Origin: Prochlorococcus sp. AG-409-J19
GTDB lineage: Bacteria; Cyanobacteriota; Cyanobacteriia; PCC-6307; Cyanobiaceae
Reading direction: 5' to 3'
Assembly: GCA_003215635.1 (NCBI GenBank)
Contig: QCKC01000010.1
Span: forward strand, 1-49,297
DNA: 49,297 nt
The position numbers and the translations under genes were made by a program. Shown piece by piece: positions 1 through 9,699 of this stretch. The notes under the pieces were generated by a model that was not told the DNA's origin, did no database searches, and saw nothing but the letters and a program-made list of their open reading frames with translations. Within the stretch, counting starts at the first letter, position 1, and each line of letters opens with the position of its first letter.

Positions 1-612
1 ATTATTATCACCAGAAGATTCAACAAAATCACTTTTTCTTAACCCACCTATGCCAAAAGAGCTACTTCTAAGCTCAAAATTCTTCTGCCTATCAACAAAT
101 AAAACAGCCATTGACAAAAGGGATCCAACTAAAAGCGCTGCATAGCTACACATAATTACACTTACATGCATAACTAACCAACTTGATCGAAGCGCAGGAA
201 CTAAAGGCGAAGCAGCTTGAAGTTGCTTCGGCAATGCAAAACTTGCAAATGCCACAGCTATTAACGCCATAGGAGTTGTAGCAGCCCCCACCAAAGGAGA
301 AGGCCAAGATCGCTCAACTAAAAGCTGGGTAATAGTGCAGGCCCAGGCCAAAAAGCAAAGGGATTCATAAAGGTTACTAACAGGGAAATGTCCAGATTGC
401 CACCATCGCAAAAGCAGGAGTGCGGCAAGGAAAAGATTTGCAAGTGATATTAAAAATCTAACTAAAGAAGAAGTTCTTTTATCTCCAAGGGACCAAAACG
501 AGAAAGGTAGTGCAACCAACAGAATTGCGGAAGCACCAAGCCCTAAGGAAATAACAGGACTTCGGAATAATATCTGGAAATCAGGAAAACTAAAAAACAC
601 AAGGAGAATCAC
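1..612 (-). CDS. ccsA: Cytochrome c biogenesis protein CcsA (partial, C-terminus beyond window)
   Basis: Reverse-strand translation gives a hydrophobic protein with several membrane segments and the CcsA-like stretch HFPVSNLYES, then WLVMHVSVIMCSYAALLVGS near the left edge. CcsA (also called CcsB/ResC or Ycf5) works with Ccs1 in thylakoid system II cytochrome c maturation, passing heme to apocytochromes such as cytochrome f. The heme-binding tryptophan-rich WWD region lies beyond the window and cannot be checked. I chose the GTG at 612; a second GTG lies at 600. The frame is the same as the upstream lptF-like gene, whose TGA stop (637-639) is only eight codons before the GTG, so the genes are probably cotranscribed. 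The family call is firm; the start is not. Confidence 0.85.
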   Translation of the reverse strand, partial: MILLVFFSFPDFQILFRSPVISLGLGASAILLVALPFSFWSLGDKRTSSLVRFLISLANLFLAALLLLRWWQSGHFPVSNLYESLCFLAWACTITQLLVERSWPSPLVGAATTPMALIAVAFASFALPKQLQAASPLVPALRSSWLVMHVSVIMCSYAALLVGSLLSMAVLFVDRQKNFELRSSSFGIGGLRKSDFVESSGDNN

Positions 613-636
613 CGTAAAAGTAATTTGATTGAAGCT

Positions 637-1851
637 TCAACGACTTGCCTGTTTAAGCAAGAATCCACCGCCTAACAATGATATAAAAACTGGAGACCAA
701 GCAGCAATCCAAGGAACTAGAGTACCCTTTACTCCAAGAGAGCTAAAACTAAAACTAAGCACGTAATAAGTAAGTATAAGAACAACACTTGTACCAAATC
801 CCTGACTTCTGCTGGTTTTGGAGTTAGGTTTAGCGCCTAAACTGCTACCAATAAGACCAAATACAATACAAGCGATAGGCAACGTAAATTTCTCTTGAAT
901 ACGGACCTTCATTCGTCTGGATTCTTTTATATTGCCTGCATTTTCATATAACTTTTCTGCTCTCAGCGCTTGTAGGACAGTCATATCATTAGCACTTTTC
1001 GGAAGCTTAGCTATCCGAATAGGTCCTGAATCTAAAGGATACAAATACCTCTGAAATTGTGCAGTAGTAGTACTTCCATTAGGAGATAGAGTAAGAATTT
1101 TACCATTAACAAATTCCCATTTGGTTTCTCCTAAGTTCCAGATTGCCTTCTCAGAAACAAGCATCTGTGTATAACCTAATCTAGAAAAATCAAGTACGGT
1201 GACACCTCTCATCTCACCGCTACGAAATTCCTTTGCATAGAATAATTGTACCAGCCCCTTACTATCATTTGACCTATCATTATCACTAATAATCCTACCA
1301 AAACGAGAATAAATTATATCATCTCCTTTCTCTGTAGAAATCGACTTTCCTAATGCTTGTTTTAAAGTAATTTCTGCATTTCTATTGGATGTTGGCACAA
1401 TAATATCATTAAATATAAAAGTCAAACAAGTCATTATTATTGCAAGTATCAAAGCCGGTATAATCATCCTAGTCGTCGTAATACCAAGACTTCTCAATGC
1501 CTTTAACTCACTATTAGCTGATAGCCTGCTATAGGCAAGCAGAGTTGCCATAAGCACAGCCATAGGGAATGAAAGAACAAGAAATCCAGGAAGTTGGAGA
1601 AACAAAACTTTTATTGCTACTTGAACCGGAAGACCAGACTCGACTATTTTTCTAACCAAATCAAACATCACGCCTACAGACAATGAGACAACCGTAAAAG
1701 CTGATATTGCAAACAACAATGGGGATACAAGTTCACTCAAAAGCCATCGGTCTATTAATTCCAGGCGATTCCATTTCTTCTCTATCCAAATAAAAGGATA
1801 GAAACTAAAAAGATGATAATTTTTAATCTTGGAGAGAAAATAATTTTTCAA
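637..1851 (-). CDS. LptF/LptG family permease
   Basis: This 404-aa membrane protein belongs to the YjgP/YjgQ (LptF/LptG) family, the inner-membrane part of the ABC machine that extracts lipopolysaccharide for transport to the outer membrane. Membrane segments are visible near residues 40-65 and 85-105, around 130-150, and three at the C-terminus (about 325-400), with a soluble beta-rich part between, the usual layout. The stretch LLSELVSPLLFAISAFTVVS marks the first helix. The start is TTG at 1851, overlapping the lptB TGA (TTGA), which implies translational coupling with the ATPase just upstream. Cyanobacteria commonly carry one such permease here, perhaps acting as a homodimer. I cannot tell LptF from LptG, so I give no symbol. 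Confidence 0.88.
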   Translation of the reverse strand: MKNYFLSKIKNYHLFSFYPFIWIEKKWNRLELIDRWLLSELVSPLLFAISAFTVVSLSVGVMFDLVRKIVESGLPVQVAIKVLFLQLPGFLVLSFPMAVLMATLLAYSRLSANSELKALRSLGITTTRMIIPALILAIIMTCLTFIFNDIIVPTSNRNAEITLKQALGKSISTEKGDDIIYSRFGRIISDNDRSNDSKGLVQLFYAKEFRSGEMRGVTVLDFSRLGYTQMLVSEKAIWNLGETKWEFVNGKILTLSPNGSTTTAQFQRYLYPLDSGPIRIAKLPKSANDMTVLQALRAEKLYENAGNIKESRRMKVRIQEKFTLPIACIVFGLIGSSLGAKPNSKTSRSQGFGTSVVLILTYYVLSFSFSSLGVKGTLVPWIAAWSPVFISLLGGGFLLKQASR

Positions 1852-2576
1852 AGCTGAAAAGCCTCCCCAAGATAATAACGTCGAACTAATGGATCATTCG
1901 AGACCTCTTCAGAACGACCAGAAGAGAGAATCTTGCCTTCATTAAGGATGTAAGCGCGATCTGTAATTGCGAGTGTCTCCCTTACATTGTGATCTGTAAT
2001 CAAAATACCCATTTTTGTATCTCTTAGCCTCTGAATCAAATCTTGCAAATCGGCTACAGCCATCGGATCAACACCTGCAAAGGGTTCATCAAGTAAAAGA
2101 TACTTGGGGCCATGTTTCCCCACCGATAAAGCTCTAGCAACTTCACATCGCCTTCTCTCTCCTCCAGAAAGCTGATAACCACGTCGGTATAGAAAAGAGC
2201 TTAAATTAAAATCACAGATCAACTTATCTTTGCGATCACGCAATTCGGCAGGAGACAATGAAGAATGAGAAAGAGCGAGTTCCAAATTCTGAGAAACAGT
2301 TAATTGCCTAAATACACTTGGCTCTTGAGGAAGATATCCAATGCCAAGCCTCGCTCGCATAGGCATTGACAATGCTGTAACTCTTGTTGTCTCGAGGAAA
2401 ACATCACCTACATCAGGACGAATCAAACCTATTATTAAATTAAAAGTGGTGGTTTTACCGGCTCCATTTGGTCCCAGAAGACCAACAACCTCTCCTGGTT
2501 TCATCACAAGAGAGATGTTGTTCAATAGAGACCTCCCACCTAGAGTCAATGAAACCTTTGACAAGGAAAGAGTCAT
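1848..2576 (-). CDS. lptB: LPS export ABC transporter ATP-binding protein LptB
   Basis: A 242-aa ABC ATPase. Walker A is GPNGAGKT (35-42), the signature is LSGGE (136-140), Walker B runs LLLDEP (160-165) followed by FAGVDP, and the switch histidine follows in ITDHNVRE. DEPFAGVDP and LITDHNVRETL are typical of LptB. It drives lipopolysaccharide extraction with the downstream LptF/G-type permease, whose TTG start overlaps this stop. The ATG at 2574-2576 fits the usual N-terminus. Confidence is high because both sequence and neighbour agree. Confidence 0.93.
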   Translation of the reverse strand: MTLSLSKVSLTLGGRSLLNNISLVMKPGEVVGLLGPNGAGKTTTFNLIIGLIRPDVGDVFLETTRVTALSMPMRARLGIGYLPQEPSVFRQLTVSQNLELALSHSSLSPAELRDRKDKLICDFNLSSFLYRRGYQLSGGERRRCEVARALSVGKHGPKYLLLDEPFAGVDPMAVADLQDLIQRLRDTKMGILITDHNVRETLAITDRAYILNEGKILSSGRSEEVSNDPLVRRYYLGEAFQL

Positions 2577-2664
2577 GGTTTAAATAAAAGCCCAATGCAA
2601 TGGATTTAAGACATCTAAACAATCATTTAGAATGATATCCAAACTAATTAATATGTAAATAAAT

Positions 2665-3060
2665 TCAATAATCACTATCATTAATTCTACGGAGGACAGG
2701 CATTTCAAAGAAATTACCCTCGGCTCTATCCTGAAGTTTAGTAAGTCTATCTTCCAACCAACCACATAGGTATTCAATATCAAGTTGCAGGTTAGGTATT
2801 CCAGGAGACCTTAAACGGCCTAAAGCTTCTCCATATAGAAGTATCGCCCCATTAAAATTTTCTCTTTCTAGATGGAGTTGGGCCACAGCCACTTGTAAAA
2901 GTCCCTGAAGAGTAGTTCTCTCTGGTGGCAAGGTTTCATGCCATAACTCTTCGAGAATATCGTGAGCCAAATACCAATTAGCCGAATTAAAGTAATTTAA
3001 TGCTAATTCTAGCCTCTTGACGTGATTTAAATCCGTTTTATTTGATTCATTTTGATTCAT
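2665..3060 (-). CDS. DUF309 domain protein
   Basis: A 131-aa soluble protein. The segment LALNYFNSANWYLAHDILEELWHE contains the YxxHDxLExxWH helix pattern characteristic of DUF309, a small helical family of unknown biochemical role. The second half, with LLQVAVAQLHLERENFNGAILLYGEALGRL divided over two helices, matches the rest of the fold. Its ATG overlaps the typA stop by one base (TAATG), so it is probably translated from the typA transcript. No catalytic function can be inferred. Confidence 0.8.
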   Translation of the reverse strand: MNQNESNKTDLNHVKRLELALNYFNSANWYLAHDILEELWHETLPPERTTLQGLLQVAVAQLHLERENFNGAILLYGEALGRLRSPGIPNLQLDIEYLCGWLEDRLTKLQDRAEGNFFEMPVLRRINDSDY

Positions 3061-4862
3061 TATCCTTTTACAGTCTTTTTAGTTTTCATCTTTCTAAGAC
3101 GAATAGATTCTGGAGTGACTTCAAGCATTTCATCAGATCTAATGTATTCAAGAGCTCTTTCAAGCGTCATTTGAACTGGTGATTGAAGTGTATCTAATTC
3201 TTCCGCTCCAGATGAGCGCATGTTAGTCAATTGCTTAGTTTTACAGATATTTATTTCAAGGTCCTGAGGACGACTATTCTCTCCAATAATCATTCCTTTA
3301 TAAACCTTAGTCCCTGGAGATATAAAGAATTGGCCTCTATCTTCGGCATTTTTCAAAGCATAGAATGTTGCACTACCTTCTTCAAAGGCAGTTAAAACTC
3401 CATTCCTTCGTGTCTCAAATTCACCTGTCATGGGTCTATATTCAAAGAAAGAATGACTTAATATTCCTTCTCCTCTTGTTGACCTAATAAATTCACCTCT
3501 AAATCCAATTAAACCTCTTGATGCAACAACAAACTCAAGTTGCGTTCTGCCATCAGCACCTGTCTCCATATTTTGCATTTCCGCTTTACGTTCTCCTAAT
3601 TTCTCTATACAAACTCCAACAGCCTCTTGAGGTACATCCATCACAAGAGTTTCTACAGGTTCACAGAGAATCTCATCAATTGTCCTAAATATCACTTGCG
3701 GTTGTGAGACCTGAAATTCATAACCTTCTCGCCTCATAGTCTCTATTAATATCCCTAAATGAAGCTCACCTCGACCACTTACAGCAAACCGGTCCGGAGA
3801 ATCAGTATCCTCAACTCTTAAGGCAACATTAGTAAGTAATTCTTTCTTCAGTCGATCGCGCAAATGCCTACTAGTAACATACTTTCCTTCTTTACCAGCG
3901 AATGGAGAATCATTAACAACGAATGTCATTTGCAAAGTAGGTTCATCTACTTTAATAAGTGGCAAAGCCTTGGGTTCATCTGGACAAGCTATTGTCTCCC
4001 CAATATTAACCTCATCAAAACCAGCCAAAGCAACAAGATCTCCGGCGTAGGCCTCAGATATCTCAATTCTTTGAAGCCCTTCAAAGCCAAGAAGTTTTGA
4101 TATTCTTCCTTTTTTTACAGTTCCATTCTCTTTTATTAGAGATGCATTCTGGCCACTTCTTATAATTCCATTATGCACTCTACCGATAATAATCCTGCCA
4201 AGGAAGTCTGAATAGTCTAAAGTAGTAATCTGTAGTTGTAATGGTTTCTTTGAATCACCAACTGGGGGCGGTACATGTCTAATTATTGCATCAAATAAAG
4301 GCCTCATATTGTCACTATTAGAAGCCATGTCTGTTTTAGCAAATCCTCCCATTCCACTACCGAAAAGATATGGGAAATCACATTGATCATCATCAGCCCC
4401 GAGCTCAAGGAAAAGATCTAGGACCTTATCAACAGCACTTTCAGGTTCAACTCTAGCTCGATCAATCTTATTAACAAACACGATGGGTCTTAATCCCTGC
4501 TCTAAAGCTTTCTTCAAAACAAACCTGGTTTGAGGCATTGGCCCCTCATTTGCATCTACAATTAACAAACAACCATCTACCATTCCTAATACTCTCTCTA
4601 CCTCTCCACCAAAATCAGCATGCCCTGGAGTGTCAACAATATTTATCCTTGTATCATTGTAAGTAACTGCTGTATTCTTCGAAAGAATAGTTATACCTCT
4701 TTCCCGCTCTAAATCATTTGAGTCCATTACACAAGTTGGTACAGACTCGTTGTCTCGAAAAATCCCTGACTGAGAAAGAAGTGCGTCGACTAGGGTTGTT
4801 TTTCCATGGTCAACATGAGCAATAATTGCGATATTGCGAATCGCCTGGATCTGGGCACTCAT
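3060..4862 (-). CDS. typA: Ribosome-associated translational GTPase TypA/BipA
   Basis: A 600-aa elongation-factor-like GTPase of normal TypA length. The G domain shows [10 protein letters not shown] (P-loop, about 13-22), RERGIT (switch I), [14 protein letters not shown] (G3) and NKIDR (G4). The EF-G-like C-terminal domains end with the TypA-specific region containing RSSGAEELD. TypA binds the 70S ribosome and supports ribosome assembly and stress growth. The DUF309 gene follows with a one-base overlap. The 153-bp upstream gap must hold its promoter. Confidence 0.95.
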   Translation of the reverse strand: MSAQIQAIRNIAIIAHVDHGKTTLVDALLSQSGIFRDNESVPTCVMDSNDLERERGITILSKNTAVTYNDTRINIVDTPGHADFGGEVERVLGMVDGCLLIVDANEGPMPQTRFVLKKALEQGLRPIVFVNKIDRARVEPESAVDKVLDLFLELGADDDQCDFPYLFGSGMGGFAKTDMASNSDNMRPLFDAIIRHVPPPVGDSKKPLQLQITTLDYSDFLGRIIIGRVHNGIIRSGQNASLIKENGTVKKGRISKLLGFEGLQRIEISEAYAGDLVALAGFDEVNIGETIACPDEPKALPLIKVDEPTLQMTFVVNDSPFAGKEGKYVTSRHLRDRLKKELLTNVALRVEDTDSPDRFAVSGRGELHLGILIETMRREGYEFQVSQPQVIFRTIDEILCEPVETLVMDVPQEAVGVCIEKLGERKAEMQNMETGADGRTQLEFVVASRGLIGFRGEFIRSTRGEGILSHSFFEYRPMTGEFETRRNGVLTAFEEGSATFYALKNAEDRGQFFISPGTKVYKGMIIGENSRPQDLEINICKTKQLTNMRSSGAEELDTLQSPVQMTLERALEYIRSDEMLEVTPESIRLRKMKTKKTVKG

Positions 4863-5015
4863 AAGTAAAAAATTTGGTATAAGGCAAAAAACGCTGTAAG
4901 GCGAAGTTTTTAAAGGCTATATCAGCATGAAATAGGAGGGGAAGGACTCAGTTACGAAACTGGCAAAAATTTTCTTGAAAACAGGAATTTCTATTAAAGA
5001 TAAAATTTACCAATA

Positions 5016-5756
5016 TCAAAACTCTTTGGTGTAAATACGAGCTGGTTCAAATTTCCTCAGAGCTTCAGCTGTCCCTTCATATCGCCAATGCCAAGGCTCA
5101 TATGTAACACCTTGATTATTTTCTGGAGGGAATGAAAGAGTGAAATGATATCTGGCAGCATTTTTAATCAGCCATTGAAACGCCCTGGTATCTTCAAATT
5201 CTTCTGAGAAATCTGTATCACGTCTAGTTCCATCTCCTATATCTATGGCATATCCAGTGCTGTGTTCGGAATATCCGGGAGGAGCAGAAACTTTGGACCT
5301 CTCTATCGCTGTTTGATTCCTTGCTGACTTCAAATCAAAGAAAATTTCTTCTTGTAGGGAGTGAGATCTATAACCACTTAAATAAATAAGGGTAATGCCT
5401 TCAGCCGCAGCAGCTCTCTCCATTTTCTGCAATGCTGCTGCTGTATCAAAATGAACTTTTAAACCTGGATATAAAGTTACTAAGTCTTCTGCACGAGCTT
5501 CAGGATAAGGGAAATGACCAAGCAATCTTCCATCAGGGGAAGGGAGACTATCGAAAACAGCACGTTGACTATTTAAAGAACGTCCTCCCCAAAAGAAGGA
5601 TGATGTCAACCCTACAAGGAGGAAAGCAAGTGTTGAAACTGTAAAAATTAGAAGTAAGACATTTCCTTTGCTAGCAAGCCTTCTGTAAGGATTTGACCTA
5701 CGTGCTAGGGGAACATCGTCCCTGTCATTTTGTCGAGCTGAGCCTGCTCGAACCAC
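5016..5756 (-). CDS. VanY-like D-alanyl-D-alanine carboxypeptidase (M15B), membrane-anchored
   Basis: Peptidase family M15. The zinc-site pattern is SEHSTGYAIDIGD (His and Asp ligands), with YLSGYRSHSLQEEIF before it and EPWHWRYEG supplying the third histidine near the C-terminus. A hydrophobic stretch (NVLLLIFTVSTLAFLLVGL) near the N-terminus should anchor the enzyme in the membrane with the peptidase domain in the periplasm, where it would trim the terminal D-Ala of peptidoglycan peptides. The open frame extends to 5864, nearly touching the divergent chlP start. I prefer the GTG at 5756 (246 aa), because the extra residues look unlike a signal sequence and it leaves about 110 bp for promoters. 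Confidence 0.85.
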   Translation of the reverse strand: MVRAGSARQNDRDDVPLARRSNPYRRLASKGNVLLLIFTVSTLAFLLVGLTSSFFWGGRSLNSQRAVFDSLPSPDGRLLGHFPYPEARAEDLVTLYPGLKVHFDTAAALQKMERAAAAEGITLIYLSGYRSHSLQEEIFFDLKSARNQTAIERSKVSAPPGYSEHSTGYAIDIGDGTRRDTDFSEEFEDTRAFQWLIKNAARYHFTLSFPPENNQGVTYEPWHWRYEGTAEALRKFEPARIYTKEF

Positions 5757-5867
5757 GAAAATTCTGCGACTGGTTGTTTCGATCGTAACGAGGTATAGCA
5801 ATAAGCTCAACGAGATTTCTATGGCAATGTTAGTTTTTAAATTATTAAACACTGGTTTAGACAAAAG

Positions 5868-7211
5868 ATGTTGCGTGTAGCTGTGATCGGCGGTGGGCCA
5901 AGTGGTTCTTGTGCCGCAGAAATCCTCGCAAAAGCAGGAATCAAAACCTGGATCTTTGAACGGAAGCTCGACAACGCAAAACCCTGTGGTGGAGCCATTC
6001 CGCTATGCATGGTTGCAGAATTTGACCTTCCAGATTCAATTATCGATAGAAAGGTCAGAAATATGAGAATGATTTCACCATCAAACCGCGAGGTAGATAT
6101 CAGGCTCGACAAGGTATATGGCACAGAAGAGAAAAAAGAATATATAGGCATGTGCCGCAGGGAAGTTATGGATGCCTTTATGCGCGATAGAGCCGCCGAA
6201 CTTGGAGCAAACCTAATTAATGGGTTGGTTACAAAAATAGATACCGGCTCAAATCGACAAGGCCCCTACACCCTTACTTACTCGGACTTTTCAAGTGGTG
6301 AAAAAACTGGTGAAACCAAAACACTAGAAGTAGATCTAATTATTGGCGCAGATGGAGCCAACAGTCGAGTCGCAACAGCCATGGATGCTGGTGACTACAA
6401 CGTCGCTATTGCATTCCAAGAAAGAATCAAACTTCCTGAGAAAGAAATGGCATTTTACGAAGATCTAGCAGAAATGTATGTAGGAACAGATGTTTCACCA
6501 GATTTTTACGGATGGGTATTTCCTAAGTACGACCACGTCGCAGTTGGGACAGGAACGATGCAAAAAAATCAATCCCTTATAAAAAGTCTGCAAGTAGGTG
6601 TAAGAAATCGAGCAAAGAAAAGACTTGTTAATGGTGAGGTCATAAAGGTTGAGGCTCATCCAATTCCTGAACATCCAAGGCCAAGAAGAGTTGTAGGCAG
6701 AATGGCTTTAGTTGGAGATGCTGCCGGTTATGTAACAAAGAGTTCAGGAGAAGGAATATACTTTGCAGCAAAAAGTGGACGGATGTGTGCAGAGCAAATT
6801 GTAGAATCTAGTCAAAATGGCCAAAAAATACCAAGCGAAGACGATTTAAAAATATACATAAAGAAATGGGATAAAAAATATGGAACAACGTATAAGGTCT
6901 TAGACATTTTGCAAAGGATTTTCTATTCAAATGATGCCGCTAGAGAAGCATTTGTCGAAATGTGTGATGACATGGATGTACAACGCTTAACTTTTGATAG
7001 CTATTTATATAAAACAGTTGTTGCAATGAAGCCCTGGCAACAACTTAAATTAACTTTGTTAACCATCGGTTCAGTTCTAAGGGGTAGAGCACTTGTTCCT
7101 AACAGCTATAAGCCTGTACCAAGTGCAGTACGTGAAGAAGAAGAAGTAAATGCAATGCTTTCTATAAGCACCATTAAAGGTGGAATCAAAGTAGGCAATC
7201 AAAAAAAATAA
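5868..7211 (+). CDS. chlP: Geranylgeranyl diphosphate/chlorophyllide reductase ChlP
   Basis: A 447-aa flavoprotein. The N-terminal Rossmann motif is VAVIGGGPSGSCAAEILAKAG, preceded by MLR, and the ChlP-specific KPCGGAIPLCM follows at about 38-48. A second FAD motif is LVGDAAGYVTKSSGEGIYFA. ChlP uses NADPH to reduce the geranylgeranyl side chain to phytyl for chlorophyll and tocopherol synthesis. The ATG at 5868 directly precedes the FAD motif, as in the family. It is divergent from the VanY-like gene and convergent with glyS, so it is probably monocistronic. Confidence 0.96.
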   Translation: MLRVAVIGGGPSGSCAAEILAKAGIKTWIFERKLDNAKPCGGAIPLCMVAEFDLPDSIIDRKVRNMRMISPSNREVDIRLDKVYGTEEKKEYIGMCRREVMDAFMRDRAAELGANLINGLVTKIDTGSNRQGPYTLTYSDFSSGEKTGETKTLEVDLIIGADGANSRVATAMDAGDYNVAIAFQERIKLPEKEMAFYEDLAEMYVGTDVSPDFYGWVFPKYDHVAVGTGTMQKNQSLIKSLQVGVRNRAKKRLVNGEVIKVEAHPIPEHPRPRRVVGRMALVGDAAGYVTKSSGEGIYFAAKSGRMCAEQIVESSQNGQKIPSEDDLKIYIKKWDKKYGTTYKVLDILQRIFYSNDAAREAFVEMCDDMDVQRLTFDSYLYKTVVAMKPWQQLKLTLLTIGSVLRGRALVPNSYKPVPSAVREEEEVNAMLSISTIKGGIKVGNQKK

Positions 7212-7440
7212 ATCAAGAAAAAAGAAGCAAACTCAAATAATAGACCCAACAATATCCTCCCTATCAACTACCGAAAATCCAGAATAGAACAAAGTGCTTA
7301 TAAAGCCGTATTATATTAACAATCCAATAAAGAAATGGACTTGGATTTACATATAGATTTCTTATATATCCATTAGTTAGTCTTAAATGTGATTACTTAA
7401 TCCTTAACAACTAACTTTAAAATAAAGACAATTAGAATAA

Positions 7441-9606
7441 TCAATTACGTATTTTACTAAAATCAGCAAGTACCAACGACTGATTACGCAAAACAGATAA
7501 GAGATTCAAGCGATTAACTCTAATGTCATCATCGTCACTCATAACCATAACGCTATCCTCTCCATCAAAAAAACTTTCGAGAGCATTAGAACCTTCAATA
7601 AGGCCATCAGCTAAATTTTTATAGGCTTCTTTTGAAGATTTCAAAGCAAAAGGTTCAAGGGATCTAACAACATTAAGCATATCGAATTCAGACTTCTTCT
7701 CAAACAGTGATGGATCAACAATGTCCGAGGCAGCAAGTATCTCTTTAGATAGGCTGCTCTTTTCTGCAAGTCTAGATGCTCTAGTCACAACTCTATGAAC
7801 TGATAATAGTTGCCCTGTTTCTCTCATTAAGGAAAGCAAATCCGCTCTTATTTTGACATCCATTGGATCAGATAAGATTGAATCTGATGAGAATGAATCT
7901 CCAGTTATAGAATTAACAATATCGACATCTGTACCTGTTTCATCGAGTAAATTCACAATTCTCTGATATAAAAATTCTTTTAGTTCTAAAGCAAGAGGAA
8001 TGGTATCAATCTGCAAATCAGTAAGGATTTCTGACCAGTACTTGCTAGCTTGATCAAGAACTTTAACTAGATCCAAACGATAATTCCTATCCCAAATAAT
8101 TTGAAGAATTCCATTTCCTGCTCTTCTCAATGCATAAGGGTCAGAAGAACCACTTGGGCGTTCTCCCTTAGCAAAAATGCTTATTAAAAGTTCAAATCTT
8201 TCTGCCAAGGCAAGAACAGAACCCGCTTCAGATTTGGGCAACTTATCTCCAGCACCTCTAGGAAAATAATGCTCCGATATAGCCATGGCAACTTTAGAAT
8301 CTATGTTCTCTGCAATCAGATATTTAGCGCCCATAATCCCTTGTAATTCTGGAAACTCAGAAACTAAATTACTAACCAAATCATGTTTACATAATCTTAC
8401 TGCTTCAAGAGCTAAATATTTATCTTGATCAGTGAATTCTAATTGTTTAACCACTACTTCGGTTATCCATTGCATACGATTAACTCTATCCTTTAAAGAT
8501 CCAAGGCCTTCTGCAAAGGTAACTGATGACAAAGTTTCTACCCGCTTATCACTTGAGATAGCAAGGTCTGCATCTAAGAAAAATTTTGCATCAGCGAGTC
8601 TAGCCTTTAGCACCCTTTCGTTTCCACGAATTATTTGAGCAGCAGATTCTTTTTTGCCATTTGAAACGAACAGGAATTCTGGCGAAATAATATCTTTAGC
8701 GTTAAGGGAAAGAGGATTAAATTCTGAATCTTTTATTCGCAATGGAATATATCTCTGATGAACTCTCATTACAGTTGACAACACTTCAGCTGGTAAACTC
8801 AAGTATGTTTCCAATATCTTTCCTTTTAAGACCAAAGGAGATTCCACTAAATCCGTAAGTTCATCATATAAATCCTCGTTGATATCAGGGAATACATTTA
8901 GTTCATCGCTTGCATTATTTACTTCATTAATTATTAATAGTCTACGCTTTTCCCTATCGACCTCTACACCAGAAGATGACAATTGGTTCATATATGTAGC
9001 AGCAGAACTTATTTGAATCACATTTGATTGCAGTCGATGTCCTCTGGAAAAGGCTGTGTTAGAGATTGCAGGGTCAACTCCTTCTATCAAAATATTTATT
9101 AATTCCTTATCCAATAACGCTACAAGCCATCGGATAGGCCTAGAAAAACGCAACTCTCCTTGCCCCCACCTCATAAATCTTCTCCCAGTCAATTCATAAA
9201 TCCATTGAGGAATAGATTTCTCAAGGAATTGATTTGCACTCAGACCCTTTTCTGAAATTTGAGCAAAAACAAATGCTCCCTTAGCGGTATCACGAACCTC
9301 TAATTCTGAAACTGATATTCCAATACTCTTTGCAAAACCAATAGCAGCTTGGGTTGGTCCGACTTCGTTAAAAGCCTGTGAGACAGGAGGTCCCTTCCGC
9401 TCAAATAAAGAATCATTCGCTTTAGAAGCAAGACCATCTATCCCAAGGACAATTCTTCTAGGGGTGCTCGTACAGGTGATTCTGCCGTGATCTAACTGGG
9501 ATTTGGCTAAATCACGAAAAACTATTGCTTCTAACTGAGACAAGACCTGCCTTGCAAAATCGGCAGGTAATTCTTCCGTACCGATCTCCAATAAGAAATT
9601 CGCCAA
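7441..9606 (-). CDS. glyS: Glycyl-tRNA synthetase beta subunit
   Basis: A 721-aa protein opening with FLLEIGTEELPADF, the hallmark of bacterial GlyS, and containing GRRFMRWGQGELRFSRPIRW and HQRYIPL. It forms the alpha2-beta2 synthetase with GlyQ, which is not in this window. The start is TTG at 9604-9606; no better start exists, and the signature begins at residue 4. The length is normal (about 690-720 aa). The gene is divergent from sir, with about 90 bp between starts. Confidence 0.95.
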   Translation of the reverse strand: MANFLLEIGTEELPADFARQVLSQLEAIVFRDLAKSQLDHGRITCTSTPRRIVLGIDGLASKANDSLFERKGPPVSQAFNEVGPTQAAIGFAKSIGISVSELEVRDTAKGAFVFAQISEKGLSANQFLEKSIPQWIYELTGRRFMRWGQGELRFSRPIRWLVALLDKELINILIEGVDPAISNTAFSRGHRLQSNVIQISSAATYMNQLSSSGVEVDREKRRLLIINEVNNASDELNVFPDINEDLYDELTDLVESPLVLKGKILETYLSLPAEVLSTVMRVHQRYIPLRIKDSEFNPLSLNAKDIISPEFLFVSNGKKESAAQIIRGNERVLKARLADAKFFLDADLAISSDKRVETLSSVTFAEGLGSLKDRVNRMQWITEVVVKQLEFTDQDKYLALEAVRLCKHDLVSNLVSEFPELQGIMGAKYLIAENIDSKVAMAISEHYFPRGAGDKLPKSEAGSVLALAERFELLISIFAKGERPSGSSDPYALRRAGNGILQIIWDRNYRLDLVKVLDQASKYWSEILTDLQIDTIPLALELKEFLYQRIVNLLDETGTDVDIVNSITGDSFSSDSILSDPMDVKIRADLLSLMRETGQLLSVHRVVTRASRLAEKSSLSKEILAASDIVDPSLFEKKSEFDMLNVVRSLEPFALKSSKEAYKNLADGLIEGSNALESFFDGEDSVMVMSDDDDIRVNRLNLLSVLRNQSLVLADFSKIRN

Positions 9607-9699
9607 AATGCAAATTGCATTGAAGATCTAAGTGTATTGAAACGATGGCAAAAAGTCGGTATTAGTTTCGCTACGGTGGATTAGGAAAAAAATAATGCC

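Noticed and set aside
2622..2636. Palindrome ATCATT-TAG-AATGAT downstream of lptB
   Set aside because: Short AT-rich palindromes are expected by chance here, and no U-run follows on the minus strand.
4949..4962. Small hairpin CAGTTACGAAACTG between the VanY-like gene and typA
   Set aside because: The stem is only five pairs and no U-run follows on the transcribed (minus) strand, so it is not a supportable terminator.
9659..9674. NtcA-like site before sir (GTA ... TAC)
   Set aside because: The spacer between GTA and TAC is ten bases, not eight, and no -10 element lies at the right distance.
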